From: Caulobacteraceae bacterium | GTDB lineage: Bacteria > Pseudomonadota > Alphaproteobacteria > Caulobacterales > Caulobacteraceae | NCBI GenBank assembly: GCA_019247715.1 | Contig: JAFBAO010000108.1 | Coordinates: 1 to 38,571, forward strand | Length of the DNA: 38,571 nt | Direction: 5' to 3' | Part shown: positions 30,412 to 38,571 of the stretch, in pieces | Layout: every line of letters starts with the position of its first letter | How positions within the stretch are numbered: the first letter of the stretch is position 1 | Program-made: the position numbers and the translations under genes | The notes under the pieces: model-generated | Database searches by the model: none | What the model saw: only the letters and a program-made list of their open reading frames with translations | Told to the model about the DNA's origin: nothing

Positions 30412-30714
30412 ACGATTGAAGCAACCGGCCGGAACGGCGCGGTTGCGCGGCGGGCCGGAGCCCGCCGCAGAAGAGGGCCGCGTCATGCGGTCTCGGGGCG
30501 CGGCTCGATCAAGCGCAATCCGGCCAGTAAGTGGGACCGTATCGCAGTTCAGGTTGAAGCCCTTGCCGTCGTTGTTCGGCCAAGCCGCCCCGATGGGCGT
30601 CCAGATCGAGGCGTCGCCGTCGCCCGTGACGGGATAGAGCCGATGGGTCGGCCGGCTCGGCTCGGCGGAAGCCTGGTGGCGCCCTGCGGTCGAAGCCGTA
30701 GTCTTGGCGGTCAT
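30409..30714 (-). CDS. Conserved small protein of conjugative elements
   Basis: 101 residues. The central RLYPVTGDGDASIWTPIGAA followed by WPNNDGKGFNLNCDTVPLTG is characteristic of a small conserved hypothetical protein found in alphaproteobacterial conjugative elements (usual form IGAAWPHxDGxGFxLxLDxLPLNG). The C-terminus (residues ~70-101) is basic and appears extended relative to that family. The start at 30714 is supported by AAGGAG 6 nt upstream. Function unknown. It is the leftmost element gene. Confidence 0.78.
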   Translation of the reverse strand: MTAKTTASTAGRHQASAEPSRPTHRLYPVTGDGDASIWTPIGAAWPNNDGKGFNLNCDTVPLTGRIALDRAAPRDRMTRPSSAAGSGPPRNRAVPAGCFNR

Positions 30715-30734
30715 GGGAAGCTCCTTCAATCCGG

Positions 30735-30823
30735 CCGCGGGACCACCCGCGGCTCCCTGGGGAGCCAGGCGACAGGGCGAAAGCCGGCCGTCACACCCGG
30801 CCCCCGGACTTCGATCCGGGGGC
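30735..30823. repeat. Three consecutive perfect hairpins
   Basis: CCGCGGG-ACCA-CCCGCGG (30735-30752), GGCTCC-CTGG-GGAGCC (30751-30766) and GCCCCCGGA-CTTCGA-TCCGGGGGC (30800-30823), with stems of 7, 6 and 9 bp. They lie immediately upstream of the small element gene, so they would be in its 5' untranslated region if transcribed. Gene-free sequence continues to 31043 without other landmarks. Confidence 0.5.
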
Positions 30824-31043
30824 GCCCGCGGGGAGCGGAGCTGTGCGAAGCTGGGTTGACGGTCGGCGGCCCTGGCGCAGGACGCTCACCGCTTGAAGCC
30901 GTGACGGTCCTATGACTCTTGGAGGTCGCCGTAGCGCCCGAGCTGGCCGCGACCGGCCCCTCAAGATGCCGAGTTCCAATGGTCAGAGCCGCGCGAGTTA
31001 CAGGCGCCGACGCCGTTTCGGCACGTGAGGCCGCCAGCCGCGC

Positions 31044-31478
31044 CTAGGGGACTTCCTGGGCGTCGGGGAGCGCATCCTCCGCGCCGATTTGATCGTGAGC
31101 CGCGACAGACTCGGCGAGCTCCAAGAACCGCCGCTTCATCGAGCGCGAGCGGATCGCCAGAAACGATTGCGCCAGCGCCCGGCCGCCCGGCTCAACCAGC
31201 AGCCGTTCCGCGAGATCGTTTCTGCCGTCATCGACGTTGGCTTCTGCATCAAGTCCATCGAAGAAGTAGGCCACCGGAATCGTCAGGATTTGACTGATCT
31301 CAAAGAGCTTGGAAGCGCTGATCCGGTTCGCGCCGCGCTCGTATTTCTGGACCTGCTGGAATGTCAGGCCGAGCTGAGTCGCCAGAGCCTGTTGGCTCAA
31401 GCCCACAGCGTGGCGGCGCACCCGGACACGCCGGCCCACGTGGACGTCGATCGGGTTAGGTTCGCCGTCTCGCGCCAT
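31044..31478 (-). CDS. XRE-family (Cro/CI) regulator
   Basis: 144 residues. The N-terminal helix-turn-helix spans VHVGRRVRVRRHAVGLSQQA, LATQLGLTFQQVQKYERGAN and RISASKLFEISQILTIPVAY, the usual alphaproteobacterial XRE domain. The C-terminal half is charged and helical and of unknown role. Longer in-frame starts up to 31628 exist, but only the ATG at 31478 gives the normal family spacing before the domain. It is divergent from a second XRE gene, a layout typical of regulatory cores of integrated elements. Confidence 0.85.
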   Translation of the reverse strand: MARDGEPNPIDVHVGRRVRVRRHAVGLSQQALATQLGLTFQQVQKYERGANRISASKLFEISQILTIPVAYFFDGLDAEANVDDGRNDLAERLLVEPGGRALAQSFLAIRSRSMKRRFLELAESVAAHDQIGAEDALPDAQEVP

Positions 31479-31620
31479 CACAACCCTGTTCATCGCCTTC
31501 GGCTTAGGCCTAGCAGCGGCCTCCTCGCCGATGACTCTATCGTAGCGAACCGTCACACGTCCACATTGTGTAAACTCTGGGCCTGTAGAATTCATAATCG
31601 CTAGGCGCTCGCCTGCCGCC

Positions 31621-31893
31621 ATGCACACGGGGCGGGCGCTTCTTGCGTGGAATCTACGGCGTTTGAGAGTCGCGCGGGGCCTGTCTCAGGAATCTCTCGC
31701 GGCGGAAGCGGGGGTCGATCGTGTCTACGTCTCCGAATTGGAGCGGCGCCAGGCCAACCCCACGCTCGATTTGGTCGACAAGCTGGCGGTGGCTCTGGGC
31801 GCCTCGACCATCGAGCTATTTGGAAGGATCGATGAAGGAGCCGAACCGCTCCGGGGACTCAAGACAGGACCGCGCCCCGGCTCGCGCCGTTGA
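31621..31893 (+). CDS. Small XRE-family regulator
   Basis: 90 residues almost entirely helix-turn-helix: ALLAWNLRRLRVARGLSQES, LAAEAGVDRVYVSELERRQA, NPTLDLVDKLAVALGASTIE. This short form is common in integrative elements. No clear ribosome site precedes the ATG. The 142-bp gap to the divergent XRE gene contains CACA-T-TGTG at about 31562, a possible operator half-site. Confidence 0.88.
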   Translation: MHTGRALLAWNLRRLRVARGLSQESLAAEAGVDRVYVSELERRQANPTLDLVDKLAVALGASTIELFGRIDEGAEPLRGLKTGPRPGSRR

Positions 31894-31966
31894 TGGCTGG
31901 GACGTGATTGCGGCCGGTTGCATCCTCGTAGGCGTGTTACTGGCCGCTCTGGTGCTGCGCCTCTAA
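31832..31966 (+). CDS. Small single-helix membrane protein overlapping the XRE gene
   Basis: 44 residues: a charged N-terminus (MKEPNRSGDSRQDRAPARAV) followed by one hydrophobic helix, VIAAGCILVGVLLAALVL. The ATG is preceded by GGAAGG at 5 nt, one of the better ribosome sites in this stretch. It starts 62 bp before the XRE gene ends, in another frame, and its own end overlaps the convergent DUF6118 gene by 30 bp. No family is recognised. Confidence 0.5.
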   Translation: MKEPNRSGDSRQDRAPARAVDGWDVIAAGCILVGVLLAALVLRL

Positions 31967-32623
31967 CCTCAGCGTCACGGCGCACTGTTGGACCTTACCG
32001 CTCCGCGCCGCCGCAGCTCGGCAGGCGTCAATGACCTTGCGATTGTCGCTGGCGAGCTGGCCGTCGGCGACGAAGCGATCGCAGCCCTGGGGATTGGCCG
32101 CCCGCATCAGCTCGCCGCCGGCCGTCCAGCGATCCGCGCGCATGACCAGCGCCGCAACTCGTGCATTGAGCCCAAACGGCAGAACGCTCGCGATCAGCGG
32201 CGACAGCACAAGCCCGACCGCGAAGGCCACCCCGCCGGTCCAGCACAACAGCTTGAACTGCCGATCCTGCGCCCACGCCTGACCGATCATGCCCGACAGC
32301 CGCGTCCGCTCCCGCTCGGCTTCCTGAGCCGCCCGGTCGAGCCGCTGCGCGGTCTCGCGGACCAGGTTGGCGCCGGCCTGGGCGATGGCGGCGCCGTGCT
32401 GTTCCGGCGTCCGGCTCAATGCGGGCGATTTCAGGATCGTCTCGAGTTGCTCGCCGATCTCGTCCAGGCCCTTGCCGAGGACGGCGAGGTCGGCGCTGTA
32501 GTCGGGCGGCCGGTTCTCGCGGATGGCCGCCGGCAGGGCCTCGATCGCCCGGCGCAGCACCGAGACCTCCGCGCGGAGATCCTCGAACGCCTGGGCGGGA
32601 TCGCCCGCGTGATCCTCCGCCAT
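31937..32623 (-). CDS. DUF6118 family protein
   Basis: 228 residues. The N-terminal half is long amphipathic helix, probably coiled coil (VSVLRRAIEALPAAIRENRP, ETAQRLDRAAQEAERERTRL). One membrane helix follows (LCWTGGVAFAVGLVLSPLIA), then a C-terminal domain with two cysteines (NPQGCDRFVADG, VIDACRAAAA). The family sits behind traA in alphaproteobacterial conjugative elements, as here (30 bp gap, same strand), which is the main clue to the element type. No activity is known; a membrane-anchored accessory role is an inference. Confidence 0.82.
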   Translation of the reverse strand: MAEDHAGDPAQAFEDLRAEVSVLRRAIEALPAAIRENRPPDYSADLAVLGKGLDEIGEQLETILKSPALSRTPEQHGAAIAQAGANLVRETAQRLDRAAQEAERERTRLSGMIGQAWAQDRQFKLLCWTGGVAFAVGLVLSPLIASVLPFGLNARVAALVMRADRWTAGGELMRAANPQGCDRFVADGQLASDNRKVIDACRAAAARSGKVQQCAVTLRLEAQHQSGQ

Positions 32624-32653
32624 CCGTGACCTCCGGTCCTTATCGCGCCCGTC

Positions 32654-35578
32654 TCACCTCGAAAGGCCCCGATCCCGCCCCATGCCGATCTCCATCCCCG
32701 CCCGCTGCACGGTCGGCGCGGCAAGCACGCGGGCGAGCATCGATCCTGCGCCCACGCCCAAGGCCGGCGCCCGCGTGCGCACCAGGGCCTCAAGCTGCGG
32801 GTCGCGTTTCAGGGTTCCCGCGATGGTCTTCATGCGGCCCTCCAGACGCGAGCGGGCCACACCATGTCGCCAGCCGTCCAGGCGGTCGTGCTGGGCCTCC
32901 AGGCGGGTGAACTCCTTCACCAAGCGATCGGCCTTCAGCGCCGGATCGCGCCGAACCCGCTCCTCGTAGCGGATCGCCCCGGCCAGCTCGACCCCGCGCT
33001 CGGCGCCGCGAAGGTCACGCATCGCCCGCCAGGTCGCCGTCTCGTGCCGGAGCGCATTGTGCAAGTCGCGCGTGGCGCCTGGCCGCGCGCCGTCCAACGT
33101 CCGGGCGGCGTCGCGTAATTCGCGCTTCTGATGCTCCAGCACCGGCAGGCTCTGGACACGCATCCGCTCGGCCGCGTCCAGGGCGCGGGCGTAGCGCTCG
33201 GCGGCCTGCTCCAGCGGCATCTTGGGCGCCGGCGCGGCGCGATCCGGCCTTGCCAGCGGCAGGTCTCCGACGCGGCCCATGTCCGGGGCTCGTGGTCGCG
33301 GCTTAAGCGTCAACCCGTCGAACATGCCGCGCTTCGGCGCGGGCTCCACGGCTGGTGTGGGGCCTCGCTCGCGGGCCGCGCGCTGCATCGCCTCTGGAAC
33401 GATGATCGGCTGCTCGATGCCGCGTCGTGTCGCATAGTCCAGCGTCGTCTCTTTCAGTCCGGCGCGCGACAAGCGCGTGGACAAGGCGTCGGCGTCCATG
33501 AACTCGTCCCGGCCGGCGTAGAGCATCACCGCGTCCCGGTGGCGAGTCATGCTGACGTAGGTCAGGTGCCGGTCCATCGTGCCGGAGGCGAGCACATAGG
33601 TACGGTCCACCGTCGCGCCCTGGGCCTTGTGGATCGTCGTCGCATAGCCGTGATCCACCGCCGCATAATCGGCCATGGAGATGGACACGCTGCGCCCAAC
33701 GCCGGGGCCTTGGGCCGCATCCAGCCGCACCTCCAGCCGGCTGGGTTCGGCCCGCTCCACCGTGCCCAGCATCCCGTTCTTCACGCCGAGGTCGCGGTTG
33801 TTCTCGCGGAACAGGATGCGGTCGCCGGGCGCGAACGCCCGTTCACCCTCCGTGGTTTGGTAGACGTACTGGCCCTTGAGCTCGCCGCGCGCCTGGCGCA
33901 CGGCCCGGACCTGATCGTTCAAATCCGCCACGTCGGCGCGGCGGTGCGCGAGCACCAATCGCGAGCCGTCCGGCCGCGCGTCCATATCGGCGATCAGGTC
34001 GCCGACGATGGTATGCTTCGCGACGCCCAGGTCGTCGGCTAAGCGAACCGCCCCGCGCTCGGTGTAAGCCTGCAAACCCGCCGCCGTCCGGTGGCGCGCG
34101 AAGTCCACCGATGCGGTCCGCTGCCAGTCCTCGCGCTGCCGCCGGATTTCTCCAAGCTCCACGAAGCCGGCGCGCTCGGCGACGGCGCGGAACGCCGCAC
34201 CCGGACAGATGGGCTGAAGCTGCTCGGGGTCGCCGACCAGCACCACCTTCGCGCCGGCCCGATCCGCTTCTGTCAGCACGCGCGAAAGCTGGCGACTTCC
34301 CACCATGCCGGCCTCATCGATCACCAGCACGGTGCGGTCGCTGAGCATGGCGCGCCCATGCTCCCAACTGCGCTCGTAGCTCGCCAGCGTTCGGCTGCGG
34401 ATGCCGGAGGATTCCTCCAATCCTTCGGCCGCCTTGCCGGCCAGGGCCGCGCCAACAACCTCGTAGCCCTCGGCCTCCCACGCTTGGCGCGCGGCGCCGA
34501 GCATGGTGCTCTTGCCGGCGCCGGCGATGCCGACCACGGCCTCGATACGCTCGGCGCCGGTGATATGGCGAACCGCCGCCTTCTGTTCCTCGGCCAGAAA
34601 CGGCCGATCGGCGATAGCCTGCTCGACGCGCCCGCGGCTCACCCCGAACGCGCGGCTTTGCGCCATCCGGTCGGCGCTGTCGGCCATTTGGCGCTCCACT
34701 GCGATCATCTCCTTGGTGGAGTAGCGGGCCGGCTCGATCGTACGGCCGAGTTCGTCGCTTTGCGCAGGAACCAGCTCGACCAGGTCGGGCGACGCCATGG
34801 CCTTGGCGAACGCCGCCTGAAAGGCGTCGGGATCGTCGATGTACCGGTGCAGGGTGCGGGCGACGTCGGTGCGGTTGAACACCGACTTCTCGTTGGTGAC
34901 GAGGGTCAGCGCCTGCTCCGGTTTCTCGCGGATCAGCTTGGCGTTCCGCCGCGCCTGGTCTTCGTCCTGGCGCGCGCGCACGACCGACTTGCCGCGCCGG
35001 TCCATCTGCGTTGCGTGGACGCCCATGTGCTGGGTCGGCTCGATCTCCAGGCCGCAGTCGCGGTGCGAGCGGTGGTCGATGCGAATGTCGTGGCCGGCGA
35101 GCGCCAGATGCCGGTTGGCCAGGTCCTCCCAGTCCAGGCGGATGTCGCGGAGCTGGTCGTGCGAGGTCGGCAAGCCGAGCGCGGCGAGCTTCTTGTTCTC
35201 CAGCTCCAGGTCGGTCTTCTCGCCCAGCCCATCCGGCCCGACCTTGCGCGTGGTGAGCATGATGTGGGCGTGGTGGTTCCGCACGTCGGTGTCGCCGTGC
35301 GGGCTGTGGATGGCGAAATCCACCGCCACGCCGTAGCGATCGGCCAGCTCGTGCGCGAACTCCCTCGTCAGTTCCAGGCGCTGGTCGGCCGTCAGCTCAT
35401 GGGGCAGTGCGACCTCGATCTCGCGCGCCACCCGCGCGTCCTTGCGCTTCTCCGCCGCCTCGGCCGCATTCCACAGGCGCGAGCGGTCGTGCGCCCACTC
35501 TGCTTGCACGCCTTCGGGAAGGACGATCTCGGTGTGCTCCACGCCGCGCCGATGGGTGAAGTCGTGCGTCAGGCCGGT
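32654..35578 (-). pseudogene. traA: Ti-type conjugal relaxase/helicase TraA, 5'-truncated
   Basis: About 975 residues of recognisable TraA, beginning at TGLTHDFTHRRGVEHTEIVL. Counting from that threonine, the metal-binding HHAHIM lies at H102-M107, the helicase Walker A GIAGAGKST at 350-358 and the Walker B VLVIDEAG around 417-424. The later helicase motif is YATTIHKAQGATVDRTYVLA. Full-length TraA starts ~35-40 residues earlier with a short beta strand and an S-A-V-A-A-A-A-Y-R-type segment bearing the catalytic tyrosine. None of the three minus-strand frames encodes it; the DNA there is instead the 5' end of traD. The only nearby in-frame start is GTG at 35542, inside the conserved part. The helicase half is intact, so DNA nicking is probably lost while helicase activity could remain. 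Confidence 0.8.
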
Positions 35579-35614
35579 CGCCGCCGCGAGGGGGCGCGCG
35601 CATCGGAGTAGACG

Positions 35615-35932
35615 ATGGCAAAGCGGTCGATCACTGAGCGCCTGGCGCAACTGGAGGCGCAGCGCAAAGCCCTGCAAACCAAGCTCGGGAAACAGGAACG
35701 CGCCAAGGACACGCGCCGCAAGGTGCTGCTCGGCGCCTTCGTCCTGTACCGGCTGGAGAAGGGTCAGGACGCCTTTTCCAAAGAGCAATTGCCCGCCTGG
35801 CTCAAGAAGGAGCTGCCCGGCTTCATCACCCGAGAGGATGACGCGGCGCTGTTCATCGATCTGCTCGGCGAGTCCGCGTCGAAGGCCGGATCGTCGGACA
35901 AGGACTCGGCCGCCGCTTCGGTCCACCCGTGA
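35615..35932 (+). CDS. traD: Conjugal transfer protein TraD (Ti-type)
   Basis: 105 residues. MAKRSITERLAQLEAQRKAL gives a coiled-coil start, then QERAKDTRRKVLLGAFVLYR, the hallmark of the small Ti-type TraD family, and a C-terminal LKKELPGFITREDDAALFID. It is thought to act with the relaxosome at the transfer origin; precise function unclear. GGAG lies 7 nt before the ATG. Divergent from traA with only about 36 bp between the recognisable coding parts. In intact systems a transfer origin, and often traC, lies in that gap; neither is seen here. traG follows after 52 bp. Confidence 0.87.
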   Translation: MAKRSITERLAQLEAQRKALQTKLGKQERAKDTRRKVLLGAFVLYRLEKGQDAFSKEQLPAWLKKELPGFITREDDAALFIDLLGESASKAGSSDKDSAAASVHP

Positions 35933-35984
35933 GCGCGGCCCGCATGCCGGCGGGCGGTCCTGAAACCTAAGCGACGGAGGGACG

Positions 35985-37574
35985 ATGATCCGCCGGAGCA
36001 TCTTGCTCGTTGTCAGTTTGGTCGCCGGATACGTCCTGGGCGATCTGCTCGCGTGGTTGCTCCTGATCCCCGTCGCCATGGTGAAGCATCTCAGCGACCA
36101 CTGGGTTGGGGGCGTCGCCGTCGGCGGCGGCGTTCTGGGCGCCGTTGTCGGGTTTCTCAAATGGCGGCGGGGCTCGGCGCCCGCGAGTTCCTGGGGCGTA
36201 CACGGCTCGGCGCGTTGGGCGACCGCGACTGAAGTCCGGTCGCTGGTCCGCCCGGACGGCCTGATCGTCGGCCGCGAAAACCGCAAGGGCGGCAGGCTTC
36301 TGCGCTACGCCGGCCAGCAGCATCTGATCACCGTCGCGCCGACGCGCGCGGGCAAGGGCGTGGGCGCCATCATCCCCAATCTCTTGACCGCCGACCGCTC
36401 GGTCCTGTGCATCGACCCCAAAGGCGAGAACGCCCGTGCGGCGCTTCACGCGCGCCAGCGGTTCGGTCCGGTGGATGTGCTCGACCCCTTCGGCGTCACC
36501 GGCGTGCCAAACGCGGCTTTCAACCCGCTCGACGGCCTGGACGAAGGCAGCCCCGATCTTGTCGAGGACGCCATGCTTCTGGCCGACGCCCTTGTGTACG
36601 ATCCTCCGGGCCAGACCGGCGAGGCGCACTGGAACGAAGAGGCCAAGGCGCTGATCGCCGGCCTGATCATGTACGTCGTCGTGCATGAGAATCCCGACAT
36701 CAAGACCCTGATCACCGTCCGCGAGCTGCTGACCCAGCCGCCGGATGATTTCGGCTTGCTCCTGTCGCTGATGCAGAAATCCCGTCACGGCGACGGCCTT
36801 ATCGCCCGCGCCGCCAATCGCCATCTGGGCAAGTCCGGCCGCGAGGCGGCCGGCGTCCTCTCGTCCGCGCAACGCCACACGCACTTCCTCGATAGCCGCC
36901 GGATGGCTTCCGTCCTCGACCATTCGAGCTTCCGGTTCGAGGATCTCAAGGCGGGCACCTGCACGGTGTTCCTGGTCCTGCCGCCCGATCGGCTCGGCAC
37001 GCACAGCCGTTGGCTCCGATTGCTGGTCGCCCAGGCCATCGGCGCGCTCGCCAGGTCAACAGCGCGGCCGGATAAGCCCGTCCTGCTGCTGCTCGATGAG
37101 TTCGCCGCTCTTGGCCGCCTGGAGCCGCTGGAACAGGCGTTCGGCCTGATGGCGGGCTACGGCCTCCAGCTCTGGCCGATCCTCCAGGATTTGCATCAGC
37201 TCTGGAGCGTCTACGGCGAACGCGCCGGAACCTTTCTCTCCAACGCCGGCCTGATTCAGGTCTTCAACGTCGGCGACGTGGAAACCGCGAGCTGGGTGTC
37301 CAAATCGATCGGTGCGGCGACCATGGCCTATCAGACCGCCGGCGCCAGCGTGTCCAAGGGGCCGGGGCCGTTCTTCTGGCCTCAGACCACCACCAGCACC
37401 TCGACCGCCAATCACCTGACGCGGCGCGAGCTGCTGACGCCCGATGAGGTCATGCGGCTAGACGCGAACCTCGAAATCCTACTGCGCCAAGGCGCGGCGC
37501 CGATGGCGGCGCGCAAGGTGCGATACTACGCAGACGCGGAGTTCCAGCATCTCTTTACCGCCGCCATCCGCTAG
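35985..37574 (+). CDS. traG: TraG/VirD4 type IV coupling protein
   Basis: 529 residues. Two N-terminal membrane helices (residues ~6-31 and ~42-58) anchor it. The ATPase has Walker A APTRAGKGVG (118-127), DPKGE (144-148) and Walker B LLLLDEFAALGRLE with D371-E372. The C-terminal LLTPDEVMRLDANLEILLRQ is typical of the family. GGAGGG precedes the ATG. The frame is open and all motifs are present, so this gene looks intact. It is somewhat shorter than Ti-plasmid TraG (~650), mainly in the C-terminal tail. Coupling proteins feed relaxase-DNA into the type IV channel; no trb channel genes follow. Confidence 0.93.
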   Translation: MIRRSILLVVSLVAGYVLGDLLAWLLLIPVAMVKHLSDHWVGGVAVGGGVLGAVVGFLKWRRGSAPASSWGVHGSARWATATEVRSLVRPDGLIVGRENRKGGRLLRYAGQQHLITVAPTRAGKGVGAIIPNLLTADRSVLCIDPKGENARAALHARQRFGPVDVLDPFGVTGVPNAAFNPLDGLDEGSPDLVEDAMLLADALVYDPPGQTGEAHWNEEAKALIAGLIMYVVVHENPDIKTLITVRELLTQPPDDFGLLLSLMQKSRHGDGLIARAANRHLGKSGREAAGVLSSAQRHTHFLDSRRMASVLDHSSFRFEDLKAGTCTVFLVLPPDRLGTHSRWLRLLVAQAIGALARSTARPDKPVLLLLDEFAALGRLEPLEQAFGLMAGYGLQLWPILQDLHQLWSVYGERAGTFLSNAGLIQVFNVGDVETASWVSKSIGAATMAYQTAGASVSKGPGPFFWPQTTTSTSTANHLTRRELLTPDEVMRLDANLEILLRQGAAPMAARKVRYYADAEFQHLFTAAIR

Positions 37575-38041
37575 GCCGGCGTCCAGTCCAGTGTCTCCCG
37601 GATCGCCGTTCGCGACGGTTTCGCCTAGCGAGGCCACATACGAATCACTGATCCGGTCCGCCGAACGGCCAACCATGCAGAGCGGATGGCGTACGGTTGC
37701 TTAGACGCAGTTTTCGCGCATCGCGAGATTGTGGCTTACAACCTGAGCCTTGCCGTGCTAGGCGATCCGCACTGATTTAATGTCTTGTGAATTACATGTA
37801 GCGCACCGGGGCTGGCGCGCGGCGTGAACGATGCCCATGTCTCCGTTGCCTACTGACCCGCAAGGGAAAATCATTGACGAGTTGCCTCGTCTGGCACTTC
37901 GGAAATCTCTGAAGATGCCGCTCGCCGTTCGGCTCGCTGATTGCTAAGAAACGCCGTTCGGCGCAATCTGGCGCCGCCGTTCGGCGTCCCAAGTGAATCA
38001 GAACTACCGATTCAGCGGAATCCCTAAATCGACACTACGGC
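37575..38041. other. Gene-free right-hand junction of the element
   Basis: 467 bp without a credible gene. It is visibly less GC-rich than the coding regions on both sides (for example 37770-37800). It contains four copies of GCCGTTCGGC or its reverse complement GCCGAACGGC: 37660-37669 (inverted), 37924-37933, 37953-37962 and 37976-37985, the last three spaced 29 and 23 bp apart. I find no direct repeat of the left edge (30350-30411), so the precise boundary is unknown. Confidence 0.55.
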
Positions 38042-38571
38042 CTAATGCCCTGCAACGCCGCCGTCAGCGGGCGCTGCCCCGCCTGGCAAATGGGCCATCG
38101 GTGAAGGGGAAACAGAGGGGGTCGCGTTCTGGGCGCAGGTCAATCTTTCAATGGCCCCGAAGAGCTCATCGATCTGGATTGGTTTAGCGACCAAGGCGTC
38201 CATCCCCGAGGCAAGGTATTGCGACTTCTGATGCTCCAAGGCGTTGGCCGTGAGCGCGACGATGGGCGTGGGAGCACGACCGGCTTCCCGTTCGAACAAT
38301 CGGATGCCGCGCGTTGCCTGGACCCCGTCCATGACCGGCATCTGAACGTCCATGAGCACGATATCCCACGGGGCCGCGCGGTAGGCCTCGACGGCCTGCG
38401 CGCCGTCGCCGACGAGGGTGACGGCGACCCCGAGCTGCTCCAGGATGGTCTGCAAGACCTTCTGATTCACCGGATTGTCCTCCGCCGCCAGGATACGCAA
38501 CGCGCCCAGGTCCTCGACCGCTGGGGGCTGGACGGCCGGATTCGGCCGCGCATCCCCGAGCCTCTGCACCG
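38042..38571 (-). CDS. Hybrid histidine kinase, C-terminal receiver domain (partial)
   Basis: The visible 175 residues are open to the window edge and lack a credible start, so the gene begins outside. RILAAEDNPVNQKVLQTILE carries the acidic pair of a receiver domain, DIVLMDVQMPVMDG the phospho-accepting aspartate, ALTAN the switch threonine, and LVAKPI the conserved lysine. The receiver is the final domain, with a short alanine/proline tail. This form (AEDNPVNQKV) is typical of hybrid histidine kinases abundant in Caulobacter relatives. A stand-alone response regulator is less likely given the proline-rich linker before it. Confidence 0.85.
   Translation of the reverse strand, partial: VQRLGDARPNPAVQPPAVEDLGALRILAAEDNPVNQKVLQTILEQLGVAVTLVGDGAQAVEAYRAAPWDIVLMDVQMPVMDGVQATRGIRLFEREAGRAPTPIVALTANALEHQKSQYLASGMDALVAKPIQIDELFGAIERLTCAQNATPSVSPSPMAHLPGGAAPADGGVAGH

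Noticed and set aside
30800..30823. Hairpin with TTCGATCC resembling a tRNA T-arm, as a possible integration target
   Set aside because: The loop has six bases, and no acceptor, anticodon or D arms can be drawn around it.
35579..36286. In-frame 5' extension of traA up to an ATG at 36286
   Set aside because: It is antisense to traD and to the start of traG and encodes no relaxase sequence, so it does not restore the missing N-terminus.
37792..37992. 66-codon minus-strand frame in the right junction
   Set aside because: No ribosome site, no recognisable pattern, and it covers the repeated GCCGTTCGGC palindromes, so it is better read as non-coding.
1..38571. CRISPR arrays, tRNA and rRNA genes
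   Set aside because: I saw no evenly spaced direct repeats of 25-40 bp and no sequence folding as a tRNA or matching rRNA.

Overview
The window looks like chromosome of a high-GC alphaproteobacterium. I infer the Caulobacteraceae (Phenylobacterium or Caulobacter type), from the GC-rich coding, the TonB receptors, the paired acyl-CoA dehydrogenases and the alphaproteobacterial Ti-type conjugation genes. No rRNA, tRNA or other taxonomic marker is present, so this placement is an inference.

Positions 1-30300 form a catabolic and transport region. It opens with the tail of an IS630-type transposase. Then follow a minus-strand MFS transporter and a four-helix membrane protein, a secreted protein with an internal duplication, and a first acyl-CoA dehydrogenase (ACAD) pair (3732-6090). 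The secreted protein and the ACAD pair lie between two direct copies of a ~147-bp intergenic repeat. Next is an ArsR/SRPBCC two-gene unit (6301-7154) divergent from a cytochrome P450 and its 3Fe-4S ferredoxin (7372-8856). A FixK/FNR-like box lies upstream of the P450. A plus-strand series follows: an unknown protein, a YaiI/UPF0178 protein, a luciferase-like oxidoreductase, a classical SDR, a two-domain universal stress protein, an RND efflux pair (adaptor and pump, no outer-membrane channel) and a second ACAD pair (17688-19812). Then come a nitronate monooxygenase-like enzyme (minus), a small ABM-fold monooxygenase, a TonB-dependent receptor (minus) divergent from a LysR regulator, a metallophosphatase overlapping a second MFS transporter, and a minus-strand set: an SDR-fold protein lacking most catalytic residues, a frameshifted Rieske oxygenase alpha subunit, and a secreted Ig-like protein.

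The P450, ferredoxin, luciferase-like oxidoreductase, SDR, ring hydroxylase and two ACAD pairs together suggest stepwise oxidation of a hydrophobic substrate such as a terpenoid, alicyclic acid or steroid. The TonB receptor, MFS carriers and RND pump would handle import and export. The substrate cannot be read from the sequence.

Positions ~30350-38040 are a remnant of a Ti-type conjugative or mobilizable element: a small element-associated protein, two divergent XRE regulators, a tiny membrane protein, DUF6118, relaxase/helicase traA, traD and traG. TraA has lost its N-terminus, including the expected catalytic-tyrosine motif, and abuts traD directly. No trb genes or integrase are visible, so the element looks degenerate. 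The window ends inside a chromosomal-type hybrid histidine kinase (receiver domain, minus strand).

The most notable points are the three-residue loss of the SDR catalytic tetrad (27262-28164), the Rieske frameshift, the decapitated TraA, the structured ~147-bp repeat pair, a mini-palindrome with TA ends that supplies an SDR stop codon, and clear palindromic operators at three regulator-associated sites.
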